Shown here piece by piece: positions 46,401-56,400 of a DNA stretch of 64,000 nt (its first letter is position 1; each line of letters begins with the position of its first letter). Under the pieces are notes generated by a model, which saw only the letters and a program-made list of their open reading frames with translations, searched no databases and was not told the DNA's origin. The stretch spans positions 24,876,619-24,940,618 of the forward strand of contig BTRK01000004.1 in NCBI GenBank assembly GCA_036245805.1, given 5' to 3'. Source of the stretch: Pristionchus mayeri. Lineage: Eukaryota; Nematoda; Chromadorea; Rhabditida; Neodiplogasteridae. The translations under genes and the position numbers were made by a program.

Positions 46401-49400
46401 AGCGTGGGATGGAATGAAATGAAATTTCCCGTTGAAAAATTAATTTCAAACGATCGGAAAAGTTAAATTGACCTAACTCACGCAGACCTTCCTGTATTTT
46501 GGGCACAGACCCCTCATTTGGTAGCTCTGGACGTACTCTATAACAGGGTTGGGCGGAAAATGTTTTCCGACCGGAAAATTTTCCGGTTTTTACGGTACTT
46601 AACCGGAAAAATTTCCGACCGGAAAATTTTCCGGTCAGTTTCCGAAATTTTCCGAAAATATACACTAGATATTATGGCCATTTTCAAGAGATTTCGATAG
46701 ATAAATACATGCTAAATTTTTTGAATTGGAAAATTTCCACTTCCGGATGTAAGCTACTTTAAAATTGTTTAGTAGATATTTTTTTCCTATTGGCGTATGG
46801 GGTTAAGCTTCCCCAATCTGCAATAGTATTCACTGTTTGGTTTCCCGCCGAGACTGATTGATTTTTAGGTTCACTTCGTCTCTGCTTTCAGTCCATAGTT
46901 TCCGAAGTCGTCCTATGGTTTCAAAAAATGTACGTCAGATTTTTTCATGCATTTTGGGGACAATGGCACATCTCTAGCACATCTGGAAATTTTCTCAGGG
47001 ACCTGTGTTCAAATTTTTTCGAGAAGTTGACTCTAGTGTATACAACCACCATAATATGAAACCAAAAAAATCAAAATTGAACATTGTTTACGTGGGGTTG
47101 TTTTTTTGCGCAACCGGCATAGGATTTTTACACGTAAAAGATGAGAAAAAAAAGCTCAGATATACGTTGGAAAAAATTGAGCGATTTGTTCTGAATTTCA
47201 GAAGGTTTTCGCTTTTTTTCCGGTTTTTCCGGTTTTTTTTACGGTCACCCATTTCCGCCCACCCCTGCTCTATTATCTGTTAACATTTCAGCTTTTGCCT
47301 ATATTTTTGAAAAAACTAAGCCAATCCATTAAATCAAATCAAATCAAATCAAATTTATTCAAGCATCAGGTCACGGGCCTGTTGAATCATGCAATCGTTC
47401 CACTTATCGGGGTATCTTCTGCTTTTGTCGGCCCAGTTAACTCCCAAGTGGCGCACAAGTTCGTCTCGTCACCTCATTTTGGGCCTTCCGATCAGTCTTT
47501 CTCTGTCCCAAGGTGTCCATTGAGCTAATCGCTGCGTCCATCTTTCATCATTAAACAAAGCTATACTTCTCGCCCATTTCCATTTCCTCTGCATTGCTCT
47601 TACTCGAACATCTTGAAGGGGCACTTTGTTTGAGAGCCAGTCATTGGTTTTTCTGTCCATCCTCGTTACGTTTGCCATTTTTCTCATCATCGAGCGTTGA
47701 GCTACTATCAACCTTGATCTTATTTTCTTCGTAGTGCTCCATACTTCACAGCCGTACAAGAGCGCAGGTTCAATACACATTCGATAGACTCTTGCTTTTA
47801 GTCCCATTGCAACGCATTTGTTTGTAAGAAAATCGTGAAAACGGCTAAACGCTTTCCAACCGCTTCCGATCCTCCTGTTTATTTCTAGCAGAAGAATATT
47901 GTCGAATGATAAGCGGACGCCAAGGTAAATGAAACTGTTCACGTAGATCAATTGATCTTGATCTATGAACAATGGCGTTTGATTTCTATTTGACATGGCG
48001 ACAGTTTTCTTCTTATTGATCGTTAATCCGACTTTTGCACTTTCCTTCACTAGTTCATCCATCATTCGCGATATTTCTTTTGGGTTGTGGGAAATTAAAA
48101 CAATATCGTCTGCATACCGTAAGTGGTTCATTTTCTTTCCATCTATGCTGATTCCATAATTCGACCAGTCAAGTTCACGGAAGACACTCTCCAATACACA
48201 ATTGAATAAGTGTGGGGATAGGGGGTCTCCTTGACGGACACCTCTGCCCACTTCGATTGGAACTTTGCTTCTTCCTACTTTCACGAAAACTTCAGCACGA
48301 TCATATACATCTCTCATTGTATTGATGATTTTTGAATGAACACCTTGTTGACAAAGGGCACTCCACACGCCACTAAACTCCACAGAATCGAACGCTTTTG
48401 CGAAGTCTATAAAGACGAGATAGAGCGGGAAGTCGTATTCAGTGGAGCGACAGATCAATTCGTTGAGTGCGAATATGTGATCTGTCGTGGTATAGTTCTT
48501 GCGAAAGCCTGCTTGTTCTGGTGGCTGATTTTGTGACAGTGTACGTTCGATCCGGCTATCGATTGTTGATGTAAACACTTTGTACACCAGATTCAAGAGA
48601 GCGATTGGCCGATAATTTGCGATTTCTAGGTGACTTCCTTTCTTATAAATGAGCGAGATAAATGAATTTGGCAATTTTGGGGGCACAGATTCCTCGGAGA
48701 TCCATGTATTGAAAAGTGTGCATAGTGGGTTGATAACAGTGTCAGATGCACATTTGAGCATCTCAGCGCTGATCTTGTCCGGCCCCGGCGACTTTCCATT
48801 TTTCAATTTCCGAATTGCCATTTTTACTTCGCTTTCAATTATTGGTAAGAAGGGATCACTGGCCTTGAATTGCAATCTTTTCGGGCGTCTCGTTCTTTGA
48901 AACAGAGCATCGTAGAAATTTTTGACAACTCTGTTCATTTCATGTTTCGTATTCGCCACCGAACCGTCACTCCTTTTCAGTTGATAAAGTTTGGTATTGC
49001 CTACTTGTGATGATTGCAGAGCTGTCTTCGTACTGTAACCATATTCAACGGCTCGTCGAACAACTTCCAAATGACCTTTTCTGATATCGTCTTGGATTGA
49101 TATTCGCAACGCCTTGCTCGTGATAGAGAACATTACTCGGTTGATTGGAGTGGGTACATTGTCTCTAAGGCGTCTTCTTTCGATGAACAATCTTTGTGCG
49201 ATGGGAGAACCTCTCTTCTTTTACTACCACTTTCATGGAGTCATTGGCTACTGATCTCATAGCGGAAGCAAGACTTTCATAACTGGTTGTATCTTTCCTT
49301 TGTAACGAGAGTATTGCAGCAGCAAATTTTGCCTGATCGAGAGTATGAACTGGCTTCGGCGCATGATAAATTTGCTTCACTTTCGATTGTATTCGGACTT

Positions 49401-52400
49401 TGGCCATTAGCAGCCTGTGGTCAGTTGATAGATCGAAGCTTCCGATTACAGTCACATCTTGAACTATGCTGGGGTTTAGGCTCATCACATAATCAATTGC
49501 ATTACGAGTTCTCATGTTCGGACTAAGCCAGGTCCATTTGCGGGTTTCTCTTTTCTGAAAGCGTGTATTTTGAACGTACAGCTTAACTTCGTTGCAAAAG
49601 TCGACTAGGGTTTGTCCTCTTTCATTGCGTTCGCCATATCCATGCACTCCTATGAACTTTTCAGTGTTCTCTTCGCGGGAACCGATCTTCGAGTTAAAAT
49701 CTCCGAGTACCACTAAATGCCCCTTTCCACCCCCCGGTCGGCGAACACGACGGGCAGAGGTGGCAATTAGGGAACTTAAATCATTGAGAAATCGATCGAA
49801 GACATGATCAGGATAGGCTGAAGTGGGTGCGTAGGCAGTGATTATGCGCAACCCAATTGTTGGTAGATCGAGGTACGAGATTCGTTCGTTAACTGGGTGG
49901 AAGATGCAGGAGTTTGCCCATCGATTGCTAACAAGGAAGCCAGTGCCATGGGCTGATTGAGTGCCATATGCCACTAGCAGGTGTTGTGAGTGGTGTTGTG
50001 AATGGTGTTGTGAGCAGGTGTTGTGAGCCAATCCATTACGATGTTAAAATTAACATTTAGACAAAATGGAGCACAGCGATCGATAGAGCTCGAAAAATGA
50101 GCGGGGGTCACTCAGTGTGCAATTTTCGTATATCTTTCACGAGAATCGAGAAAACTACTCTCGAATAAGGAACGCCCCGACCCGGTGTAGTGAGCTCCAC
50201 AATGATCTCTGAACTATGAGACTTTGGGGTAGTGTCAGGCATCCCTCAGGATGCCCAAAACCGGCTAGAACTCATCTGACGATCCCCCCCCCCCCCCCCC
50301 TATTCCCAGGGTCAGCTCGATTCTCTCGTGAGAGGCGTGATACACAATCAATTAATGTCACAAAGGTGTTCTTCGGTCACCTCAATTCATGCCTATGCCA
50401 ATCGAAAAGGCGGATCTAGTGGTCTCGCACATTAACGAGTCTAAAAGTCAAAATATCTTGAGAATGAACAAAGATCCGTTTAAAAGCCATTTTTTTCGAT
50501 TTCCATTATTTTGTTAAGTATTTATAGCTGTATAATTATCGTTTTAGTAAATGTTTCCGGTAATCCATTTCCACCCAACCCTGGACACACAACTCAACAT
50601 TTCTGGTGTTTAGATTAAAGAGGGAGACGAACCTTGGCTAGATTCTCCATCCAGAAGATGTCCGCAGATGTCACAGTCACATTGACTTTCCCCAACTGCA
50701 ATTGCCCACTTAGTCTTCCTTCCCACTCCAATCATCGATCATCTCCCAATGAGACTCCCATCAATTCCAACATACTATTTTCATTAGTTTCCGTGCTACC
50801 TTCTCATTCGGATATCTCGCCAGTGAGGGAAGAGCACACGCAGAGATGCCATTCGCTGCCTCGGCTCCCACTTTCTCCTCCATTAACTTAAAGATATATC
50901 AATCAATGGATATCATTAAGAAAAGCCCACACACACTCCACATACTCAAACTATATTTTGGAAACAGTTGAGATCCGGGTAATGGGATTACCACGGAGAA
51001 CAACGAGAACTCATCAATAGTTCTAATCCCCTATTTGCCTGAATTCGAATACGCAATAAACTACTAATCCCGTAATATTACTACGCGATAGTATGCAAAG
51101 CTCCATTGTCCATTGTCTCCCCCTCACTATAAAAGGAGAGGTCTCCCCCTCTCCTCGGCTCACTCGCATCATCTAGGCCAGCCATCACTCTCCGAGTGAG
51201 GCTCCCTCTAACATGGAACCGAGCGGAACTCACATATTCCAAAATTCATGAAATATTCACAGAAAATTCAGCGTGAAATTCTGATCAGGAAATCGATTTC
51301 AAAACTTCCCATATATTGCTTTGAAAATTTGATTTTGTGGGGAAAATGGGATTTTCTGTGCAAAACACATAAAAATGCATATTTTTGACTCTGAAAAAAT
51401 ATTCAAAATAACATATGGGAACTTTTGAAAGTAATTTCCTGGTCAGAATTTCTCGCAGAATTTTCTGTGAAGATTACATGAATTTTGGGATATGTGAGTT
51501 CCGGTCGGTTCCACGTAAGGTCGTACCCCGAGTAGATCCAACCCTTGCCGAGCATACCGTACCTCCGATGGGCATACTGTATCTACAGTAACCCCATACC
51601 CCGTCAACTACCGAGAAGACCAAAGGATCGAGCGGAAGAAGACCTCCTATGAGTCTCCGACTCTAGGAGCCTATTGTCCTACCCCTTCGATAAAACCTAT
51701 TGGTTAATACCGCTCTGATGTACCTTACAAGGGATGGCTCATAAACAACGAACGTAGTTTTCAACTGAAACCATATTTTTATTACTAGCAAACACCTTCA
51801 AACGATGAATAAGCGAAGTAAGGAAGTGATACAAACCGGGGGCGTATCATTTTAGAACTCTACAAAGAGTGAAAAATAAAGTGTTCCAAATTTATCACAG
51901 AGTTCAAAAACAAAGAGTTCTAAAATGATACACCCCCATACGAACCTTCCAAGGAGTGGTGGAAAGAGTGGGTGGCTTAGCAGGCACGGCCTTCCCTCCC
52001 TTCTCCTTCTTCATCGATTCCTTTTCCGCACACTGAAATCTCACTCGGATGAAACATTTAACCAATGAATGAAAATAACACATGGCCCAAATGTAATCAC
52101 AATTTCGCCCTTCTCTTCCTTCTTCGAATCCTTTCCCTCTTTCTTCTTCTCTCCCTTCAATCCATTCAGATGCTTATCAATCCTCTCGTTGAATGCCTCC
52201 AGAAGTCTGCAATTAAGAAATATATTTTTTCGAAAAAAACGGAAATACAGACATATCTTAGTAGTTACTTAGATGGAAAGTTTACAATACAATTGGGCAC
52301 TCGACACCTCATCACGGCGGGTTTCGATGAAGAAGCGTCTTGAAGAAGAAGCGAAGAAGATATGCAGGGAATTATGGTGCAGTTGAGGAAGAAAAGATTA

Positions 52401-53090
52401 CGGTGTAGCGAATGTGTAGATCTAGTTAAAACAACAGTAGGCGCTACACCAAATCGCCGGCTTTGACATGTTTTCATCATCTTTCTCGTTTAACATAGTT
52501 TGTGCGTTAATGAATGTGCTCCAAAGGTGGGGAAATAGCATCAATGAATCTATAGGTAATACAGAAATAAATAATTAAGACCATGAATTAAGTAATTAAC
52601 TCGTAAAACTGTTCAAACTTTTCAAGGTTCATTTTGGCATGTTTATCGATTTGTTTCGGGATAATTAATGATATTTCGGGAAATCCAGCGTGCTGAACAA
52701 CACTAAAACAGCTATAAAATTATATTTCTACGTCTTTCAACGTATCGATCCATTCCAAACTGTCTGGCTACGCTCGTTAGCAGGCTTCCCACACAGACCT
52801 TTTTACGCGCTATTTTTGAACACCTCATATCGGAACCCGCCGTGTCATATTTTTACATACATTTCCAATATTCTAGCATATGTTTGAATAAGATTCTAGA
52901 TATAATATAACATAAGATACTTGATAAGGTTGAGTTGGTTTGTCTCCAGTTGTTTCGTGGGATCAGCATCGAGGAGGGACGGAGTCTCTCCCCCTCCATG
53001 ATACGAAGGAAGGTTGTACATCACTCCAATTGGGTCCACCTTTCTCCCAGGAGGGAAGTACAGAGGAAGAGAGTACATCGATGAAGCCAT
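37420..53090 (-). CDS. AIMP2-like scaffold of the multi-tRNA-synthetase complex
   Basis: AIMP2 (p38) is the core scaffold of the cytosolic multi-aminoacyl-tRNA synthetase complex. Nine exons join in phase: 53090-52921, 52206-52101, 52032-51946, 50886-50800, 50725-50633, 38210-38123, 37867-37755, 37700-37634 and 37586-37420, totalling 325 residues against 320 in human. The N-terminus has MYNLPSYHGGG, matching human MYRLPNVHG, then a leucine-zipper-like segment (LETNQLNLIK joined to LLEAFNERIDKHLNGL). A lysine/glutamate-rich linker follows. The C-terminal GST-like domain includes GWKILGGAIGLFSFHHLDAV, a tryptophan helix HRWLTRLAEVI, SLSLADTLVRPLFLSN and NNVELWAKRLESV, matching the human ANVQRWMRSCENL end. 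The 5' half of the middle region (exons 3-5) is only weakly conserved. Intron 5 (50632-38211) is 12,422 bases and holds four hairpin elements, hAT and mariner miniatures and an RTE LINE. It begins 370 bases after TIMMDC1. Confidence 0.82.
38214..40484. mobile_element. Composite element: two long palindromes inside 30-base inverted ends
   Basis: The left end CATATGAGCTCGTTTGTCTA plus AGAATCGAGCAA is inverted at the right as TTGCTCGATTCTTAGGCAAA with CAGGCTCATATGA. Inside, palindrome A (38292-39350, centre near 38820) pairs GGATGCCTAACCACATTCCC with GGGAATGTGGTTAGGCATCC. Palindrome B (39536-40430, centre near 39983) pairs GAATTCGATGCTGATGACGC with GCGTCATCAGCATCGAATTC. Arms are 400-500 bases. 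The element begins within a few bases of the acceptor of AIMP2 exon 6. Frames within it are mirror images of each other and not genes. Confidence 0.85.
40485..41835. other. AIMP2 intron sequence without genes
   Basis: No splice-linked exons were seen. Bases 41580-41830 (ATCACGCATCTTCTGAGAGA, GTATATTGGGGATGAGAA) match 57310-57560, so this is a dispersed repeat next to the palindrome at 41836. Confidence 0.55.
41836..42872. mobile_element. 1 kb palindrome in AIMP2 intron
   Basis: Left-arm landmarks GAACAACTTTTCTGCTGACA, GTACCGGCTCGGGGACC, CAAACCCGTGGTATTTTGAG and GACTCCTATTGGGTCGCC all recur inverted on the right. Arms are about 400 bases with a 170-base centre near 42354. Confidence 0.88.
42961..43980. 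mobile_element. 1 kb palindrome with AGAATCGAGC ends
   Basis: The left end CACGCTCCTCACGAGAGAAT followed by CGAGCT is inverted at the right as AGCTCGATTCTCTCGTGAGA with GGCGTGAT. Internal pairs include GGCATGTCTGACACTCCCCC with GGGGGAGTGTCAGACATGCC and GGGAGCTATCAACATCGTGC with its inverse. The centre is near 43470. The frames at 43049 (+) and 43690 (-) are the same peptide read from the two arms. Confidence 0.9.
44379..44921. mobile_element. hAT-type miniature element with perfect 8-base target duplication
   Basis: The ends are TAGGGCTGGCGAATGAAG and CTTCATTCGCCAGCCCTA. It is flanked by TTCGAGAT at 44371-44378 and again at 44922-44929. An 8-base duplication and TAGGG ends are hallmarks of hAT transposition. 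There is no transposase inside its 543 bases. Confidence 0.92.
45275..46173. mobile_element. Mariner-like miniature element
   Basis: The ends TCAGGTTGATGCAAAAGTTT and AAACTTTTGCATCAACCTAA are inverted and flanked by TA on both sides. The inverted repeat extends to CTTTACAA, about 28 bases. The interior has no transposase frame. It sits at the turn of the large hairpin element. Confidence 0.88.
46253..46527. repeat. 275-base palindrome nested in the large hairpin
   Basis: GAGCTATCGAATGATGGGGT and CTGTGCCCAAAATACAGGAA are inverted at the right end as TTCCTGTATTTTGGGCACAG and ACCCCTCATTTGGTAGCTC. Confidence 0.85.
46544..47267. mobile_element. hAT-type miniature element with 8-base target duplication
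   Basis: The ends CAGGGTTGGGCGGAAAA and ATTTCCGCCCACCCCTG are inverted (15 of 17 positions). The flanks CTCTATAA (46536-46543) and CTCTATTA (47268-47275) match at 7 of 8 bases. The empty site is visible in the opposite arm of the surrounding hairpin. No transposase is present. Confidence 0.9.
47332..50025 (-). mobile_element. 5'-truncated RTE-type LINE with 13-base target duplication
   Basis: The insert is flanked by AGCCAATCCATTA at 47319-47331 and 50026-50038. In the element's sense it ends with AATAAA followed by four TTGAT-type 5-base units, a typical RTE 3' end. The endonuclease N-terminus is missing, and a TTGTGAGTGG-type micro-repeat lies at the 5' junction. The coding region carries one frameshift between endonuclease and reverse transcriptase. 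Confidence 0.93.
47469..49190 (-). CDS. RTE LINE reverse transcriptase
   Basis: This 573-residue frame has NYRPIALLNLVYKVFT, QAGFRKNYTTTDHIFALNEL, VFIDFAKAFDSVE, GVRQGDPLSPHLFNCVLE and the catalytic HLRYADDIVLIS, followed by LTINKKKTVAM and YLGVRLSFD. These are the hallmark blocks of RTE-clade enzymes. It continues from the endonuclease frame with a one-base shift near 49175-49190 (RLFIERRRLRD), so the original single ORF is split. The C-terminus ends near LIGRPKMR. It is probably inactive in this copy. Confidence 0.9.
   Translation of the reverse strand: MFIERRRLRDNVPTPINRVMFSITSKALRISIQDDIRKGHLEVVRRAVEYGYSTKTALQSSQVGNTKLYQLKRSDGSVANTKHEMNRVVKNFYDALFQRTRRPKRLQFKASDPFLPIIESEVKMAIRKLKNGKSPGPDKISAEMLKCASDTVINPLCTLFNTWISEESVPPKLPNSFISLIYKKGSHLEIANYRPIALLNLVYKVFTSTIDSRIERTLSQNQPPEQAGFRKNYTTTDHIFALNELICRSTEYDFPLYLVFIDFAKAFDSVEFSGVWSALCQQGVHSKIINTMRDVYDRAEVFVKVGRSKVPIEVGRGVRQGDPLSPHLFNCVLESVFRELDWSNYGISIDGKKMNHLRYADDIVLISHNPKEISRMMDELVKESAKVGLTINKKKTVAMSNRNQTPLFIDQDQLIYVNSFIYLGVRLSFDNILLLEINRRIGSGWKAFSRFHDFLTNKCVAMGLKARVYRMCIEPALLYGCEVWSTTKKIRSRLIVAQRSMMRKMANVTRMDRKTNDWLSNKVPLQDVRVRAMQRKWKWARSIALFNDERWTQRLAQWTPWDRERLIGRPKMR
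49165..50031 (-). pseudogene. RTE LINE endonuclease, 5'-truncated and frameshifted
   Basis: The frame covers most of an APE-type endonuclease: ITAYAPTSAYPDHVFDRF, VVLGDFNSKIGSREEN, the NTRFQKRETRKWTWLSPN block and the catalytic SFDLSTDHRLLM. The first roughly 60 residues of the domain, including the first catalytic region, are absent because the insertion is 5'-truncated; the first residues of the frame come from flanking sequence. It runs out of frame into KTP-stop while the reverse transcriptase continues in the next frame. Confidence 0.88.
50970..51735 (+). mobile_element. Possible solo LTR interrupted by a miniature element
   Basis: A TATA-like ACTATAAAAGGAGAGG at about 51127 is followed by a pyrimidine-rich, initiation-like stretch CGGCTCACTCGCATC. 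The sequence resumes after an insertion at 51215-51512 with GTCGTACCCCGAGTAGATCC and reaches TCGATAAAACC near 51690. The layout resembles an LTR with promoter. No second copy, primer-binding site or coding region was found, so this is tentative. Confidence 0.3.
51215..51512. mobile_element. 300-base palindromic miniature element
   Basis: The ends GGAACCGAGCGGAACTCACA and TGTGAGTTCCGGTCGGTTCC are inverted, and pairing continues inward through TATTCCAAAATTCATG with CATGAATTTTGGGATA and GTGAAATTCTGATCAGGAAA with TTTCCTGGTCAGAATTTCTC. Confidence 0.88.
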
Positions 53091-53460
53091 CTACAATTGA
53101 TTATGCAACTTCCTTATCAATTCAAGAGCACAGATATCCTTGATAGAAGACAGCAACTTCTCCACTCCCAATCGAATACTCCAAATAGTTTGAATAATTT
53201 CATTCAGTTAATATCTATAGAAATACAAAAAAAAACAAAATTGAACAATAAACAAAAACTTAGCAATAATGCCTATGACTATCGATCAACGCAGACACGA
53301 TCTTCCGAGTAAATATCTAACTAGTCATCCAGCATCTTCATTTTATTATCCTCTTCTTCCTTCACAATCTTCACTGCTTGATATCTCCACACATTCTGCT
53401 CAGCAATCACCTCCAATGATCAAACCATGGGGGATGAGTGTGATATCCTTCCTCCTCTCC

Positions 53461-56400
53461 TCATTCACTTACTTCTTCGACCCTCTTCTCGAATGATCCT
53501 TCTTCCTCGAGAACTTCCTCGTACTCTTTCTTCACATGCCAATACGCACTATCCACTGATCTATCTATGCTCAGGGCGTACAGTCCACACACCTCAATCC
53601 TCCCTCTCCCTCTCCCTCTCTCTCCTTCTCTCATCTGCCTACCGCTGAGAGTGTCAGTCCACTAGAGATGCCCAATCCGAATGCCTTAGCAACTCCCATC
53701 ATTCCAGTGGGAAAAGCGAATACTCCTCCAACTAGAGCTGAATGGGTTAGATAGCCATCCACTCCCAACTTGTCCTCCTGTCCAATCTAAGTAATGTGAC
53801 AGTGGAAGGAGGACAACTTGGGAGGGGGGACGAGGAAGTGGAGGGACGAGGAGGAGGGCGTGACCTGAATGGAGAAGAACTGCCAGAGGACCTGAGAATG
53901 CAGGGAAGTAGAAGGCAGAGAAGTGACGACTGACTGCAGCAGTGTGAGTGGAGAGGAGGCTGAGAGAGGGAGGGTAAGGGGGGGGGGAGGGAGGGGCTCA
54001 CGTGATGGAACCTGATATCAAAGCAGCCTTAACTCCCATTGAGAACCCCTTCATCGAGAATCGGACAATCGCGTAGTCCAATCGGCGTTTCTGCAATAAT
54101 ATATTTTAGTGGTAAATTCAATTGCTTAAAGTTACCCAACAAGGACGAAACCCTGATCTCACCCTGATCCCGTCGCGTGTACGAGAGATTATGCCAAATT
54201 GAGAGAGCGCGGGATTACGCTGATCATTTCCGGCTTTCCCTTGAGGCTATTATTGATTTTTAGCATTTTTGAATATTCATTCCATACTAATTCAACCATC
54301 GGCTATTCGATGGAGGACAAAAAATAATGGGTCAATTTCGTCCTTGTTGGGTAACTTTAACAGGCGTTAAATAACCAATTAAATATTCGGCACCAATTTA
54401 CTTTGTCGTATCAAAAAAATAAGACATCTGGCGACTATCGAAGAAGGAATTAAACAAACTTTAATTCACAGTGACTAAACAATAGCGATAATAATTATTG
54501 TAATTAATCACAAATTTTTGTCTAAAAAGATCTCATCTTGGATGACTCACAATTGCATCGGAGGGGGAGAGATATTTCCTTCCTTTATTAGCCATCTCGT
54601 ATTGTTGTTTAGCCAATAGATATCCATTAGATCCTCCCACTAAGAATCCACCTAAGAAGGACATTCGAGCCACCTGCAAACCACCTAATACTGCATTATA
54701 ATTATATGCCCTATACCACGACCCGGAACATTAAATTACTCGTCACACCATTTCATAGGTGATTATTTTGTTTTTCGCATTTTTAATGTTAAAACAAAGC
54801 GTGTACACACTAATTTAATTCAAAAAGCAATCGAATCAAGCGATTTTACTCATTTTACGCGTTGACGCGAAGTCGAATTTCTAGGACTCGCCTACATAAT
54901 TTATGTTTTCACGGTATCGTCGCTCTTCCTAGTTTGAATTATTATTATATCAAAATAGGTATCGATTTGTTTGCCATTTCGAGATAACCACACAAAGAAT
55001 GGAGATCACAACAACACACACATTTCATTTGTTTCAAGTACATTCCAAGAAGAAGGGCACTTTTTGTAGAATAGCTAGCGTTTTACTCACTTTCGACTGC
55101 ATTAAAGTATTGGGTGTCCCGAAAGTTCGTGCACTGTTTAATCAAAGCGAACAAAAATCCGTTGTAATAATTGTGCGTCAAAAACGCGATCACTATTGCA
55201 TAGAGCGAGCATTACCCAATCACATTAAACAAGGAACTGACATCAGTTGTTCTCCCTTCTTTTAAACAAAAGTTTATGTAACGTGTACTGGAGTGACCCA
55301 AAATAACGTTTTCGTCAAAATTATTTTATTTATGTACTTTTTCTTTTTTATGAAAACAACTTAGTTTCTTTGCAGTTTTATCGTGCACTCATAGCTTAAT
55401 ATGTATACTAAACCTGAAAAAGGTTTGCCTACTGCTGCTCATGCAACAATAAAAAAAAAGAGAAATGTCACCGTTCATACTTTCCACTTTTTTGATGAAA
55501 TTTAATATTCAAACAAATAATTGTCATTATATTTCCTCCCAAGCTCGACAAATGTTCTTCCTACAAATGAATATGGAGTACCACTAAATATCTCTAATTA
55601 GCGTATATTCAAATTAGGGTCCGATTTGATCGTGCGAAGAAAGAATCGAAGTTGTACCGTTGGAGTATGACCAGTGGTGAATGCAAAAACTCATAAAACA
55701 CAAATCGATGACACAATTGTAGCACACTAAAAGAATTGTGGGATCATGTATTATGAGGCGAATCGCGACAGAATCGACCACGCCGCGGCGGTAGGAAACA
55801 AGTTTACAAGTGCCTCACTTCTCGCCAAAAATTAGGAAAATCGGGGGATGGACAAAAAAAGCTTTTGTGCCACTACCTGAAAATGAGTTCCGGGAAAGGT
55901 TACTTCCGTATCTTCAATTGTCCTCATTTAGGCTCAAAATCATCCAAAAACCTCCAAAACAACATTTTAACATGTTTCCCCAATAGTTATACCACTTTCA
56001 TTAGTCAAAAATTATGGTATGATCTCAAATTCAAAAATCAATATTTTGAGCCCCTTTAGCTTGATGGATGGCTCCCAATGCACTAAATGGGTTTCAAATA
56101 ATGTACATACATTCCTCGAAACCGCTCTAAGAAAGAGGGTTCCTGAAAAGAGGATATTTCGTCTGAGGAATTCAAGGAAAGGCTCAAAACTGTACCCCAC
56201 GTCAAAATCGGTGTATAGACCTGGTTTATAGCTAGAGATGTAGAGGACGATGAGCTAAACATTTTATCTGTTGAAAGTAAGTTTCTATCTTTTCGTTGAA
56301 GCGTGCTACAGCGCCTCGAAGTTGGCCACGACGGGAGACGCGCCCGAGAGAGCGCTAAATAGAGAGGAGGGAGAGGGAGGTCAGGCGGCGAGAGCGGCAG

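Larger units (their letters stand above)
44186..50341. mobile_element. Large hairpin element, invaded by at least four other elements
   Basis: The left end CCACGCCTCTCACCAGAGAA with TCGAGC is inverted at 50316-50341 (GCTCGATTCTCTCGTGAGAG with GCGTGA). Subterminal arms match too: GGATGCCTGACACTCC with GGAGTGTCAGG-type sequence, CACTACACCGGGTCGGGG, and TAACATCGTAATGGATTGGC with GCCAATCCATTACGATGTTA. Removing the nested insertions (hAT at 44379, mariner at 45275, hAT at 46544, RTE LINE at 47332) brings the two arms into register. It is the same family as the palindrome at 42961. Confidence 0.85.
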
